64,000 bases of DNA from contig NZ_JADCKB010000015.1 of the NCBI RefSeq assembly GCF_014982785.1, forward strand, positions 1-64,000, read 5' to 3'. How positions within the stretch are numbered: the stretch's first letter is position 1; every line of letters begins with the position of its first letter. Shown here piece by piece: positions 23,946-32,677 of the stretch. The position numbers and the translations under genes were made by a program. Under the pieces are notes generated by a model. It had not been told where the DNA came from, ran no database searches, and saw nothing but the letters and a program-made list of their open reading frames with translations. This DNA comes from Ructibacterium gallinarum (GTDB lineage Bacteria; Bacillota; Clostridia; Monoglobales; Monoglobaceae).

Positions 23946-26213
23946 ATGAAAAAGAATTTGATTGCACTGTTCATCTTCTGTTTTTTATTAGCAACACAAA
24001 TCCCCTCTGTCTTTGCAGCACAACCACAAGATGGCGTGCTCTCCTTACTGAATGAACTAAATATTATGCAGGGAGATCCGGATGGGAATATGCGTCTTGA
24101 TGATGCGGTAACCCGGGCAGAATTTACCAAGGCCGCAGTAGCCAGTTCTAGTTTCCGCAACAGTGTTGCTGCCAACCTGGCCATTTCACCCTTCCCTGAT
24201 GTGACCTATCAACACTGGGCTGCGCCTTATGTCCGTGTGGGGGTCACCAATGGTTTGGTCAGCGGCTATCCGGATGCCACCTTCCGTCCAGATGAAGGCG
24301 TACTCTATGAGGAAGCTGTTACCATGATGCTCCGGGTACTGGGCTATACCAATGATGATTTCGGTATTTCCTGGCCCTACGGCCAGCTTGGCATGGCTGA
24401 AAATCTTGATATGACAGAAAATATAGATTGTGCTGCGGGACAGGTTATGGATCGTGGGCAAGTGGCACAGTTGATTTATAACACCCTTCGCGTCAAAATG
24501 AAGGGACAATCAACAACACTTATCAGCCTGTTTGACGTTCAGCTCATGGAAGATATTACGCTAATTGCCGATCAAAATGATGATGCCTCTATTGCTTCGG
24601 ATGAAATTTTTACCTCCAACGGCACGTTAAAAATTAAAGACAACTTTAACCGAAGCGTCCTGGGTTTAAAGGGCGATGCAGCCGTCAAAAACGGGAATCA
24701 GCTGATTGCTTTCATGCCGGATCCTGACAGCAGTGCCAATGAAGAGTACGTAGTTTATTCTGTATTGACAGATACGGTCATTGCTTATCAAAACGGCTCC
24801 ATGAATCAAATAGACATTGATGATAACACTACTGTATACAAAGGTAAAACACAAACTACCTTTTCGGCAGTAAAACCAACCCTGGCAATGGGCGATAAAC
24901 TAAGAGTAAAAAAATCAGGAGATAACATTGATTATGTAACTTGGCAAAAAGGAAGCGTGGATGGTCCAATTACTGTTTTAGCAACAGGTTGGGGCTCAAG
25001 CTGGGGGATTGATGAAAATACTTCTGTCATGAGAAACGGCGAAGCATCGTCTTATTCCGGGCTTCAGCCTTACGATATTGCATACTACTTAAAAGATCTG
25101 AATTTAGTTCTGGCTTACAGTGATAAAGTAACCGGAGTATTCGAGCAGGCTTCTCCCAATAAAGATATGCCCACCTCTGTTACTATTTCCGGAAAAACCT
25201 ACGAGATAGAAGGCAGTACGGCATTTTCCAAACTTTCTTCTGGTGGCAGCTTTTTATTTGGAGATACGGTTACTGCTCTTTTAGGAAAAGACGGAAAGAT
25301 CGCCGATGTAGTATCTCCCTCTGCTGGCATAAGTGATGATCTGATTGGTTATATTATTGAAACCGGGCGCAAAGATTTTAACACCGGCGCCGTAAACACT
25401 TATACAAGCTATTACGTAAAAACAGTTTTACCGGATGGCACAGAAACAGAATATACCACTGACCGGGATTACAAAGAGTGTAAAAACACCGTTTCCAAAA
25501 TCTCCATTCAGGATGGGTACGCACGTCTTGTACCTGTTAGCAGTAGCGGAAAAGGAAATATAGGAGGCGTTTTTAATTGGCAAAGCCGCCTGCTGGGCAA
25601 TACGCCGGTAGCGTCCGACGCTGCCATTTTGGACATTGGCACCATGGATACCAATGATACCAGCGTATATGCAAGGATTTACCCCCAACGCCTTGACAAT
25701 GTGAATATTTCCTCCAGTCAAGTTTTATATGCCGAAACCAATCAAAATGGTGCCATTACCACACTTATTTTGCGAAATGTAACAGGCGATGGATTCCGGT
25801 ATGGTTTAATGACAAGCGCCAGCAACAGCAGTGGAATGTCTATCAGCGGAACATATTCTTATTTGATTGACGGACAGCTTTACAATTTAAACACCAATGG
25901 CAGAATGTTTAATATTTCTTCCGGCTCCGGAATTCAAATCAGCGGATCACCTTCTAATCCGGATACCATTGTAAAACTGATAGAAGCCAAAGGCAAAATC
26001 AGCAACATTTCATCCAGTAAGATAGTAATCAATGACAAAAGTTATCCGATCAGCGCCAATGTTTCTGTTTACCAAAAGAGCAATTCCATTCCGGCAACCT
26101 ATGTTAAAATTCCTTTCACAGATATCATTGGAGAAACAGACGGAGAATACTCTGTTTATTACGATAACGAACCTTCTGCAGGCGGACAGATTCGAGTCAT
26201 TGTGGTCTATTAA
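23946..26213 (+). CDS. Secreted SLH-domain surface protein
   Basis: A 755-residue exported protein. A Sec signal peptide (MKKNLIALFIFCFLLATQ, cleavage near VFA-A) is followed by three SLH-type repeats in the first 190 residues (FPDVTYQHWAAPYVRVGVTN, GYPDATFRPDEGVLYEEAV, then a more divergent unit). These bind secondary cell-wall polymer. The remaining 550 residues are beta-rich, Ser/Gly/Asn-rich and have no domain I can name. Architecture resembles the 857-residue SLH protein at 58255-60828. ATG 23946 follows AAGGAATG. It lies 70 bp after the efflux pump and ends at a terminator. Confidence 0.85.
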   Translation: MKKNLIALFIFCFLLATQIPSVFAAQPQDGVLSLLNELNIMQGDPDGNMRLDDAVTRAEFTKAAVASSSFRNSVAANLAISPFPDVTYQHWAAPYVRVGVTNGLVSGYPDATFRPDEGVLYEEAVTMMLRVLGYTNDDFGISWPYGQLGMAENLDMTENIDCAAGQVMDRGQVAQLIYNTLRVKMKGQSTTLISLFDVQLMEDITLIADQNDDASIASDEIFTSNGTLKIKDNFNRSVLGLKGDAAVKNGNQLIAFMPDPDSSANEEYVVYSVLTDTVIAYQNGSMNQIDIDDNTTVYKGKTQTTFSAVKPTLAMGDKLRVKKSGDNIDYVTWQKGSVDGPITVLATGWGSSWGIDENTSVMRNGEASSYSGLQPYDIAYYLKDLNLVLAYSDKVTGVFEQASPNKDMPTSVTISGKTYEIEGSTAFSKLSSGGSFLFGDTVTALLGKDGKIADVVSPSAGISDDLIGYIIETGRKDFNTGAVNTYTSYYVKTVLPDGTETEYTTDRDYKECKNTVSKISIQDGYARLVPVSSSGKGNIGGVFNWQSRLLGNTPVASDAAILDIGTMDTNDTSVYARIYPQRLDNVNISSSQVLYAETNQNGAITTLILRNVTGDGFRYGLMTSASNSSGMSISGTYSYLIDGQLYNLNTNGRMFNISSGSGIQISGSPSNPDTIVKLIEAKGKISNISSSKIVINDKSYPISANVSVYQKSNSIPATYVKIPFTDIIGETDGEYSVYYDNEPSAGGQIRVIVVY

Positions 26214-26237
26214 AAAACCAATTTTACCGCATACCAA

Positions 26238-26282
26238 AAACGCTTCTGTATCCGAAAATAATCGGACGCAGAAGCGTTTTTC
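26238..26282. terminator. Bidirectional terminator between the SLH gene and murD
   Basis: AAACGCTTCTG pairs with CAGAAGCGTTT, with an inner TCCG/CGGA stem. T tracts follow on both strands, ending two convergent genes. Confidence 0.88.
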
Positions 26283-26287
26283 TCCTC

Positions 26288-27673
26288 TTATTCAAACTGG
26301 TTGACTATTTCTTTAAAAGTATTGCCGCGAACCTCAAAATTTTTAAATAAATCAAAACTGGCACATGCCGGTGACAAAATAACAATATCTCCAGGTTCGG
26401 CCTCTTTTCTTGCGGTGCAAACCGCATCTTCAAATTCCGTACATCGGAAAATTGGTAAATCCACATAATTTCTTGCAGCCTTTACAGCAGCTTCAATTTT
26501 TTCTGAGGTCAGCCCCACCAACACCAGTTTTTTTACATGGTCATTTACAACAACCCCAAAATCATCAAAAGGAATCTTTTTATCATATCCTCCGGCAATC
26601 AGAATCACTTTCTTTGTACCAAAAGATTTTAGGCCAGCCGTTGTTCGTGCCGGACTGCTGGCAATAGAATCGTTATAATATTTCACACCGTCAAGTTCCC
26701 GCACAAACTCAATGCGATGCGGAACCCCCTTAAAGTCACGTGCTGTTTCCCGAATCACATCATCTCCGACCAATCCATCTACCGCTCCTATAGCGGCCAT
26801 ATAATTCTCAACATTATGCATACCGGGAATGTAAATATCCCGAATATCCAAGATGTCTCTTTTAATCTGTCCTCCCTCGGCATAAACAATATGGTGATTT
26901 TGCAATGAATATCCGTTCGGAAGAAATTCCCGGGAACTGAAACAAACAGCACAATGTGCCTCCGTTCTAAATCCCCGTGTAATCTCATTGTCAAAATTTA
27001 AAATCACTTTCCCATCTTCGTTTTGGTAAGCAAAAATGGCTTTCTTTGCATCAATATACTCCTGAAAATTTTTATGCCAATCCAAATGATTTGGGGTTAC
27101 ATTGGTGACCACAGCAATATCAGGGCTTTGCTTCATAGTATGAAGCTGAAAACTGGACAATTCCAAAACCGCTACATCCCCAGGCTGTATTTTTTCTATT
27201 TCACCAATCAGTGGATGTCCAATATTGCCGCCCAGATAACAGGTATACCCAGCTCTGCAAAGCATATCATAAATCAAGCTAGTTGTAGTAGTTTTCCCAT
27301 CACTTCCCGTCACAGCAATTTTCTTTGCAGGACACAGAGAGAAAAACAATTCCATTTCAGATGTAATTTCTGCGCCGCATTCTGCTGCTTTCAACAAAGC
27401 AGGAACATCATAACGGACACCGGGGGTTTTAAACACTATCTCTGCAGAGTCAGAAACACAATCTAAATAATGTTCTCCCAGCACAAGTTTCACACCCACC
27501 CCCGTGAGTTCGTCGTAAATTTCTCCAAGCTGCTCTGGAGTTCGTTTATCATGTGCCGTTACTTTTACACCGCAGTCTATCAAAAAACGGATCAACGGCA
27601 AATTACTGACACCAATACCAATCACCGCCATTTCGCGGTCTTTCGCCCATGTTTTCCATTCCTGTACGGTCAT
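26288..27673 (-). CDS. murD: UDP-N-acetylmuramoyl-L-alanine--D-glutamate ligase
   Basis: Cytoplasmic Mur ligase that adds D-Glu to UDP-MurNAc-L-Ala in peptidoglycan synthesis, 461 residues. The ATP loop is VTGSDGKTTTTSLIYDML near residue 115, the central domain has VTNVTPNHLDWHKN, and YNDSIASSPARTTAGLKSF and LSPACASFDLFKNFEVRG are family signatures. AAGGAGAG precedes the ATG. It stands alone between a terminator and tandem hairpins rather than in a dcw cluster, which is common in Clostridia. Confidence 0.96.
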   Translation of the reverse strand: MTVQEWKTWAKDREMAVIGIGVSNLPLIRFLIDCGVKVTAHDKRTPEQLGEIYDELTGVGVKLVLGEHYLDCVSDSAEIVFKTPGVRYDVPALLKAAECGAEITSEMELFFSLCPAKKIAVTGSDGKTTTTSLIYDMLCRAGYTCYLGGNIGHPLIGEIEKIQPGDVAVLELSSFQLHTMKQSPDIAVVTNVTPNHLDWHKNFQEYIDAKKAIFAYQNEDGKVILNFDNEITRGFRTEAHCAVCFSSREFLPNGYSLQNHHIVYAEGGQIKRDILDIRDIYIPGMHNVENYMAAIGAVDGLVGDDVIRETARDFKGVPHRIEFVRELDGVKYYNDSIASSPARTTAGLKSFGTKKVILIAGGYDKKIPFDDFGVVVNDHVKKLVLVGLTSEKIEAAVKAARNYVDLPIFRCTEFEDAVCTARKEAEPGDIVILSPACASFDLFKNFEVRGNTFKEIVNQFE

Positions 27674-27715
27674 TTCTTTCTCTCCTTTATTATTACTAAA
27701 AACCCGTGCGTGGAC

Positions 27716-27742
27716 AAAGGCCGCCGGTTACGGCGGCCTTTT
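27716..27742. terminator. GGCCGCC hairpin, proximal to murD
   Basis: AAAGGCCGCCG-gtta-CGGCGGCCTTTT. Nearly the same arms as the neighbouring hairpin at 27763-27786. T run on the minus strand is short (TTTG), so termination may be partial. Confidence 0.65.
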
Positions 27743-27762
27743 CAAATGGCTCCCGTACACGG

Positions 27763-27786
27763 AAAGGCCGCCGATTGGCGGCCTTT
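27763..27786. terminator. GGCCGCC hairpin after ispH/S1
   Basis: AAAGGCCGCC-gatt-GGCGGCCTTTT, first hairpin after the ispH/S1 stop. Together with the copy at 27716-27742 it forms a tandem termination region. Confidence 0.7.
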
Positions 27787-27793
27787 TCTCGTT

Positions 27794-30085
27794 TTATTCG
27801 GCAGAACCATCAGAACCTTCAGAATCCAGAATATCTCCTAAAGTAAAGGAACTCTCCTCGGTATAGGACATATTTTCTTCCTCATCAGCTTTACTATCAG
27901 CGCTTTCGCCATCGTTCATCAGCGCTTTCATAGAAAGCCCAATTTGCTTGGTATCCTGATTGATTTCAATAATTTTAGCGTCTACTTCATCACCAATTGC
28001 CAAAACATCAGAAGGCTTATTAATTCTTTCATTAGAAATCTGGGAAATATAAATCAAACCATCCACATAGGGTGCAACCTCCGCAAATGCGCCAAAGGGC
28101 AAAATACGAACAATCTTACATTTAATGACATCACCCACATGCAGATCTTTTGTACCCTGAACCCAGGGACTGTCTTCTTCTTTTTTATATCCCAAAGAAA
28201 CCTTGCCGGTCTCCTGATTCATATCCTTAATATAAACATCCAGTGTATCGCCAACTTTAACCACTTCAGAAGGATGCTTGATTCTCTGCCAGGACAACTC
28301 AGAGATATGAACCAAACCGTCAACACCGCCTAAATCCACAAAAGCCCCGAAGGAAGTCAAAGATTTTACCACTCCGGTATAATGTTTTCCAATTTCAGCG
28401 TTTGCCCAGAATTCGGCAGCTTTTTGTTCTTTCAATTCTTTTACCAAAGAAATACGATTTTCTTCTTTATTCAGCTCTTTGATATAAACCTCAATTTCAT
28501 CTCCCACCTTCACTACCTCGGACGGATGAGAAATTCTCATTGGTGACAATTCGGAAATATGGATCAAACCATCAACACCGCCTAAATCCACAAAGGCACC
28601 GAACGAAGTCAAAGATTTCACAGTTCCCTTATACAGCTTGCCTACTTCAGCATTTGCCCAGAATTCGGCAGCAGCCTTTTCGTTTTCTTCCTTAATAACA
28701 GACTTAATCGAGCCAACCACTCTCTGACGGCCTCTTCTATCCACATCCATTTTAATAATACGAAAACGCTGTTCCGTATTCAGCAGAGTACCTAAATCTG
28801 CCAAGAACCGCTCTGCACATTCCGAAGCCGGGATAAACACCCGAACTCCCTTTGCAATGGTAACTACACCGCCCTTTACCAATTCAACAACACGGCCGGT
28901 GAGAATTTCATTATTCTCAAACGCTGTCTTAAGTTCTTCCATGCCTTTAACAGCGTCTATCTTCTTTTTAGAAAGAGTGACGATGCCGTCTCTGTCGCTG
29001 ACATGCACTACATAAACGTCAACCTCTTCACCCATCTTTACCAGCGAATGAATATCCGCGGTAGTGTCATTGGTCAATTCATCAAAAGGAATGACGCCAT
29101 CGTATTTGTTTCCAATATCCACTTGTACTTCTGTCGGGGTAATTCCAATTACAACACCCTTTACTACCTCACCTGAATTAAGCGGCTTTAAAGTTTCCTC
29201 CAAAGCCTCTGCAAAGTTCATTTCATTGTTTTCCGCCATGGTTAAACAGACCTCCTTGATTACCGCCTCCGGCGTGGATGCCCCAGCAGTAATACCCACT
29301 TTAAAATTTTTGTTCTTAGGGATAATCCCCTGTAAAATATAATAATTTAATTCTTTACTGTTTTCAACGCACCATGTGTTTGCACAATAATCCCTGCACA
29401 CATCACACAGCTTGCGTGTATTGGAACTGTGTTTCCCGCCGACCACAATCATACAATCACTGCGCGCGGCAAGTTCCGCAGCCGCTTTTTGCCGTTGTGC
29501 CGTTGCACTACATATTGTATCAAATATTTCAGCATTTGTAAAATGTTTTTTTAATATTTTTGTAAAATTTTTTAAAAACTTGCTTTGAATCGTGGTTTGC
29601 GCTACAATTGTCACTGGAATTTCCGGATCCATCTGCAAAAAATACTCTGCATCCTCTTCTTTTCCAGCCACAAATGCTGCATTGCCGCACCACCCGTTAA
29701 TACCCTGCACTTCCGGATGCGCAGCATCGCCGCAGATAATAACAGTTCTTCCCGCTTCATGTGCTTTCCGGACAATTCGGTGAATTTTTTTTACATAAGG
29801 ACAGGTCGCATCTATAATCTCTGCGCCGCGTTCCGCAATGGCACTTTGTATCTCTTCCGAAACCCCATGGGCACGAATCAAAACCTGCATTCCAGGATGA
29901 ACTGCCTCAACTGATTCTACAGCCGGCACACCCCGCTTTTCCAAGTCATCTGTTACATCTTTGTTGTGAATCAAAAGGCCCCATGTAACATGCTCTCCAT
30001 CTTTATTGGCCAGCTCATAAGCCATTTTTACCGCACGATCCACGCCAAAACAAAAACCTGCCTTTTCAGCTACTTCGATTTTCAT
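27794..30085 (-). CDS. ispH: IspH - ribosomal protein S1 fusion (HMBPP reductase / S1)
   Basis: A 763-residue fusion typical of Clostridia. Residues 1-285 are IspH (LytB), the last step of the MEP isoprenoid pathway, with cluster ligands Cys12 (GFCFGVDRA), Cys95 (ATCPYVKK) and Cys192 (DTICSATAQRQ). Residues 304-720 carry five S1 RNA-binding domains, starting near 304, 393, 481, 565 and 649. Domains three and four are near copies, each preceded by AAEFWANAE. The tail is acidic. It overlaps plsC by 20 bp, in the order cmk-plsC-ispH/S1. Confidence 0.96.
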   Translation of the reverse strand: MKIEVAEKAGFCFGVDRAVKMAYELANKDGEHVTWGLLIHNKDVTDDLEKRGVPAVESVEAVHPGMQVLIRAHGVSEEIQSAIAERGAEIIDATCPYVKKIHRIVRKAHEAGRTVIICGDAAHPEVQGINGWCGNAAFVAGKEEDAEYFLQMDPEIPVTIVAQTTIQSKFLKNFTKILKKHFTNAEIFDTICSATAQRQKAAAELAARSDCMIVVGGKHSSNTRKLCDVCRDYCANTWCVENSKELNYYILQGIIPKNKNFKVGITAGASTPEAVIKEVCLTMAENNEMNFAEALEETLKPLNSGEVVKGVVIGITPTEVQVDIGNKYDGVIPFDELTNDTTADIHSLVKMGEEVDVYVVHVSDRDGIVTLSKKKIDAVKGMEELKTAFENNEILTGRVVELVKGGVVTIAKGVRVFIPASECAERFLADLGTLLNTEQRFRIIKMDVDRRGRQRVVGSIKSVIKEENEKAAAEFWANAEVGKLYKGTVKSLTSFGAFVDLGGVDGLIHISELSPMRISHPSEVVKVGDEIEVYIKELNKEENRISLVKELKEQKAAEFWANAEIGKHYTGVVKSLTSFGAFVDLGGVDGLVHISELSWQRIKHPSEVVKVGDTLDVYIKDMNQETGKVSLGYKKEEDSPWVQGTKDLHVGDVIKCKIVRILPFGAFAEVAPYVDGLIYISQISNERINKPSDVLAIGDEVDAKIIEINQDTKQIGLSMKALMNDGESADSKADEEENMSYTEESSFTLGDILDSEGSDGSAE
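28169..28672 (-). repeat. Internal 252-bp tandem duplication in the S1 part
   Basis: Residues 472-555 and 556-639 of the fusion align end to end, both containing AAEFWANAE, KSLTSFGAFVDLGGVDGL and HPSEVVKVGD. DNA similarity is also high (for example CACCGCCTAAATCCACAAA occurs in both copies). Confidence 0.85.
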
Positions 30086-30677
30086 AGGTCTTCACCCCCG
30101 CCAATTCAGCAATCGCAGGCATGATCGTTTGGTCAGTAATCTCCTGGAGCACACTGCTTTCCAATTTTTTCCCAAAATATTCCTCAAGAATAATTGGTTT
30201 CCCAATTCGGACGTTAAGCCTGCCAAACAAACGGTATCGTCCTTGAATTCCCACCGGGAGAATATTGACTCCTGCCTTTGCCGCGATCAGCGCCGCACCC
30301 TGTTTGCCTCGGCGCATATATCCTTTATGGGATCGTCCTCCTTCAGGAAAAATAACCATAGATTCTCCATTTCTCAACATTTTGACAGCTGCACGCAGTG
30401 CACCCACATCGCTCTTGCCCCTTTTGATGGGAAATGCGCCTAAACTTCGAATCAATTTTGCAAATAGCTTATTATGAAACAGTTCTTCCTTCGCCATATA
30501 TCGAAGCCGCATTGGAAAACATGTTCCCAAAAGCGGCGGATCCAGATTACTCTGATGGTTTGCGCAAAGCACAAAATTCGTTTCAGAAGGAATATTTTCC
30601 GTTCCTTCCACCTGTACACGAAAAGCGGTGCGGAAGAAAGAAGTAACTACCACTCTGGCAAATCCATAAAAACTCAT
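30066..30677 (-). CDS. plsC: 1-acyl-sn-glycerol-3-phosphate acyltransferase
   Basis: Membrane-associated acyltransferase that forms phosphatidic acid, 203 residues. The catalytic HX4D is NHQSNLD, with the glycerol-phosphate-binding FPEGGRSHKG and the later LPVGIQG. Its ATG is 5 bp after the cmk stop and it overlaps ispH/S1, so the three genes are one operon. Confidence 0.95.
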   Translation of the reverse strand: MSFYGFARVVVTSFFRTAFRVQVEGTENIPSETNFVLCANHQSNLDPPLLGTCFPMRLRYMAKEELFHNKLFAKLIRSLGAFPIKRGKSDVGALRAAVKMLRNGESMVIFPEGGRSHKGYMRRGKQGAALIAAKAGVNILPVGIQGRYRLFGRLNVRIGKPIILEEYFGKKLESSVLQEITDQTIMPAIAELAGVKTYENRSS

Positions 30678-30682
30678 TTTCG

Positions 30683-31372
30683 TCAGCTCCGTTCCGGCAG
30701 ATCACCCGTCATCTGCCTTACCATATCGGTAATCTGATCAATGGTTTCCTGCAACGTCCATTCCGTGCTGTCCACAAGCACACTGTCTTCCGCAGGTCTT
30801 AAGGGTGCAAAGGCTCGACTGGAATCGTTTTTATCTCGAAAAAGCATATCCTGATAGACTTCTTCAAATGTAGTCTGTACACCCTTTTCCCTCAATTCAT
30901 CATATCGCCTGCGTGCACGCGCCTCAGGCGACGCAGTCAAAAACACTTTCAACTGTGCATTAGGCAAAACATAAGTTCCGATATCTCTACCGTCCATAAT
31001 GACATCCGTTTCCTCAGCAAGGGTCCGCTGAAGCTCCACCAGTTTGAGCCGCACAGCAGGAATCACCGCGACCAGCGAGGCCGCAACCGATATTTCTGGC
31101 ATCCGAATCGCTTCCGATACATCTTCTCCGTTTAAAAAAATCATCTGCCCCTGTGGACCGTGTTTCATTGTCACTGTTAATTCATCCAAAATTTTTTCTA
31201 CCGCTTTGGCATCAGAAGCATCAATACCGCGGCGCACGGCGCCTAATCCAATGGCTCGATACATAGCACCGGTATCAATATAGACAAAACCCATGGTTCG
31301 TGCCACCGCTTTTGCCACCGTACTTTTTCCGGCCCCTGCTGGACCATCAATAGCAATTTTCTTAGTTGACAT
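30683..31372 (-). CDS. cmk: Cytidylate kinase
   Basis: Phosphorylates CMP and dCMP, 229 residues. P-loop GPAGAGKST at about residues 10-18, substrate-binding FVYIDTGAMYRAIG, MDGRDIGTYVLP, and LRPAEDSVLVDST near the C-terminus. It starts 20 bp after the CobK-like gene and leads the cmk-plsC-ispH/S1 set. Confidence 0.96.
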   Translation of the reverse strand: MSTKKIAIDGPAGAGKSTVAKAVARTMGFVYIDTGAMYRAIGLGAVRRGIDASDAKAVEKILDELTVTMKHGPQGQMIFLNGEDVSEAIRMPEISVAASLVAVIPAVRLKLVELQRTLAEETDVIMDGRDIGTYVLPNAQLKVFLTASPEARARRRYDELREKGVQTTFEEVYQDMLFRDKNDSSRAFAPLRPAEDSVLVDSTEWTLQETIDQITDMVRQMTGDLPERS

Positions 31373-31392
31373 GATATCCCCGCCTATCTTCC

Positions 31393-32139
31393 TTATCTCC
31401 GCCAGCTTTGAACCAACTCCCGGATTTCCTCCAGACGCAAGGCGGTATTTGTATATTCAATTCCCATATTATGTGTAATAATCAATGGAATATTGCTCTG
31501 TTCCGCAGCCTCGGCCTTATCTACAATACCTGCTGTCCCGTCACAAACAAGAAGTCTGGCCTCCAGCCTTTCTATCAAACTAGAAACAGTATCCTCAACC
31601 CCATCCGCTTCCAGAACATTCACCAACGGAATTCCATACTCCAATGCCTGTTCCACATCAAAAGATGCGCCGCGTAAAACCGATACATACAGGCAGGAAC
31701 AATCCAAAACGCGCTTTGCAATAGCACGCACAGTTCCAGGGGCGGCATAAAAAAGCACATTCCCAAGGTGGGTATTAATCAATTCGGCTATCACCGCATA
31801 GGACCCCGTAACCATACCTTGTGTACATGGTTTGGACGAAACCGCTATACGCAAATACTTCACGTATGGCACGTTTGCCTCCCGGCATGCTACCATGGCT
31901 TCCAGAGACGGCTCGACACCGCCTCCAAAAATGGCATCAATAACCCCGCAAACATTATTTTCTTCAAATACTTTTTGAAAAAACCGGCGTCCCATTTTTC
32001 CCACCACGGCATTTCCGCGTCCATAATTGCCCGCTTCTGCCAAAGTCGAAAAAATACACAGATAGGGTATTTTTTCCTGTTCCAACAAACCAATCACTTC
32101 TTCGGATTCCCTTCCACCGCCGGCCAATATCAAAATCAT
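31393..32139 (-). CDS. CobK/CbiJ-like (precorrin-6A reductase family) protein
   Basis: A 248-residue protein with a nucleotide-binding start MILILAGGGRESEEVIGLL and a C-terminus (LLVCDGTAGIVDKAEAAEQ, NIPLIIT) like CobK/CbiJ, which reduce precorrin-6A with NAD(P)H. The N-terminal GTGE-type motif is changed to GGGRES. No other cobalamin genes are nearby; it is coupled to a zinc-ribbon gene by a 4-bp overlap (ATGA) and followed by cmk. It may be a moonlighting or repurposed family member. Confidence 0.65.
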   Translation of the reverse strand: MILILAGGGRESEEVIGLLEQEKIPYLCIFSTLAEAGNYGRGNAVVGKMGRRFFQKVFEENNVCGVIDAIFGGGVEPSLEAMVACREANVPYVKYLRIAVSSKPCTQGMVTGSYAVIAELINTHLGNVLFYAAPGTVRAIAKRVLDCSCLYVSVLRGASFDVEQALEYGIPLVNVLEADGVEDTVSSLIERLEARLLVCDGTAGIVDKAEAAEQSNIPLIITHNMGIEYTNTALRLEEIRELVQSWRR

Positions 32140-32633
32140 TTTTTATCCTCCGCATCGGTATCCAATGTCTCCGCTGGTTCCGCTTTTTCTGCAGCTTCCA
32201 TTGGTTCTGCTGCTTTAGCCGGTTCGGCTTTCTCTTCGCGAATTACAACATGCGGAACCTCCACCTCTGCTTCCACAGCCAAGTCTGCTCCGCAATGAGG
32301 ACAATAATTTTGCTCCTCACCGCATTCACGTCCGCACACAGGGCAGGTGATTCCTTTTTTCATCTGGTTTTCTTTGGTTTTTAAAGCCGCAATCCTGGCC
32401 TTTTTTGCCTCAATAATTTCACATTTAATTTGTATATCCTCAGTCAGTGCCGTACTCTCTCTTAGTTCTTCATATACCAGTTTGCCGATTTCCAGATAAA
32501 GCTTCTTAATATCGTTGTTTAAATCATACACCTCATATTTAATTTTAGAAATCTCAACAAGTTCATTCGACTTCTGTGCCACTGTCTGTGCCACATTCAC
32601 CGCAGTTTGTTTTACTTGATCCATAAAATCCAT
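32136..32633 (-). CDS. Coiled-coil zinc-ribbon protein
   Basis: A 165-residue soluble protein. Residues 1-90 are predicted coiled coil (ELVEISKIKYEVYDLNNDI), followed by a zinc ribbon with CPVCGREC and CPHCGAD, and an Ala/Glu/Pro-rich acidic tail. ATG 32633 follows AGGAGGTG by 6 nt; the frame from 32642 adds only 3 residues. No function can be assigned; related small zinc-ribbon proteins are common in Clostridia. Confidence 0.8.
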   Translation of the reverse strand: MDFMDQVKQTAVNVAQTVAQKSNELVEISKIKYEVYDLNNDIKKLYLEIGKLVYEELRESTALTEDIQIKCEIIEAKKARIAALKTKENQMKKGITCPVCGRECGEEQNYCPHCGADLAVEAEVEVPHVVIREEKAEPAKAAEPMEAAEKAEPAETLDTDAEDKK

Positions 32634-32677
32634 ACAGCACACCTCCTATAACAATTCCATACGGCAAAACCGCAAAT

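Noticed and set aside
28169-28672. Assembly duplication artefact
   Set aside because: The two copies have diverged at many positions and the frame continues through both, so it is a real domain duplication.
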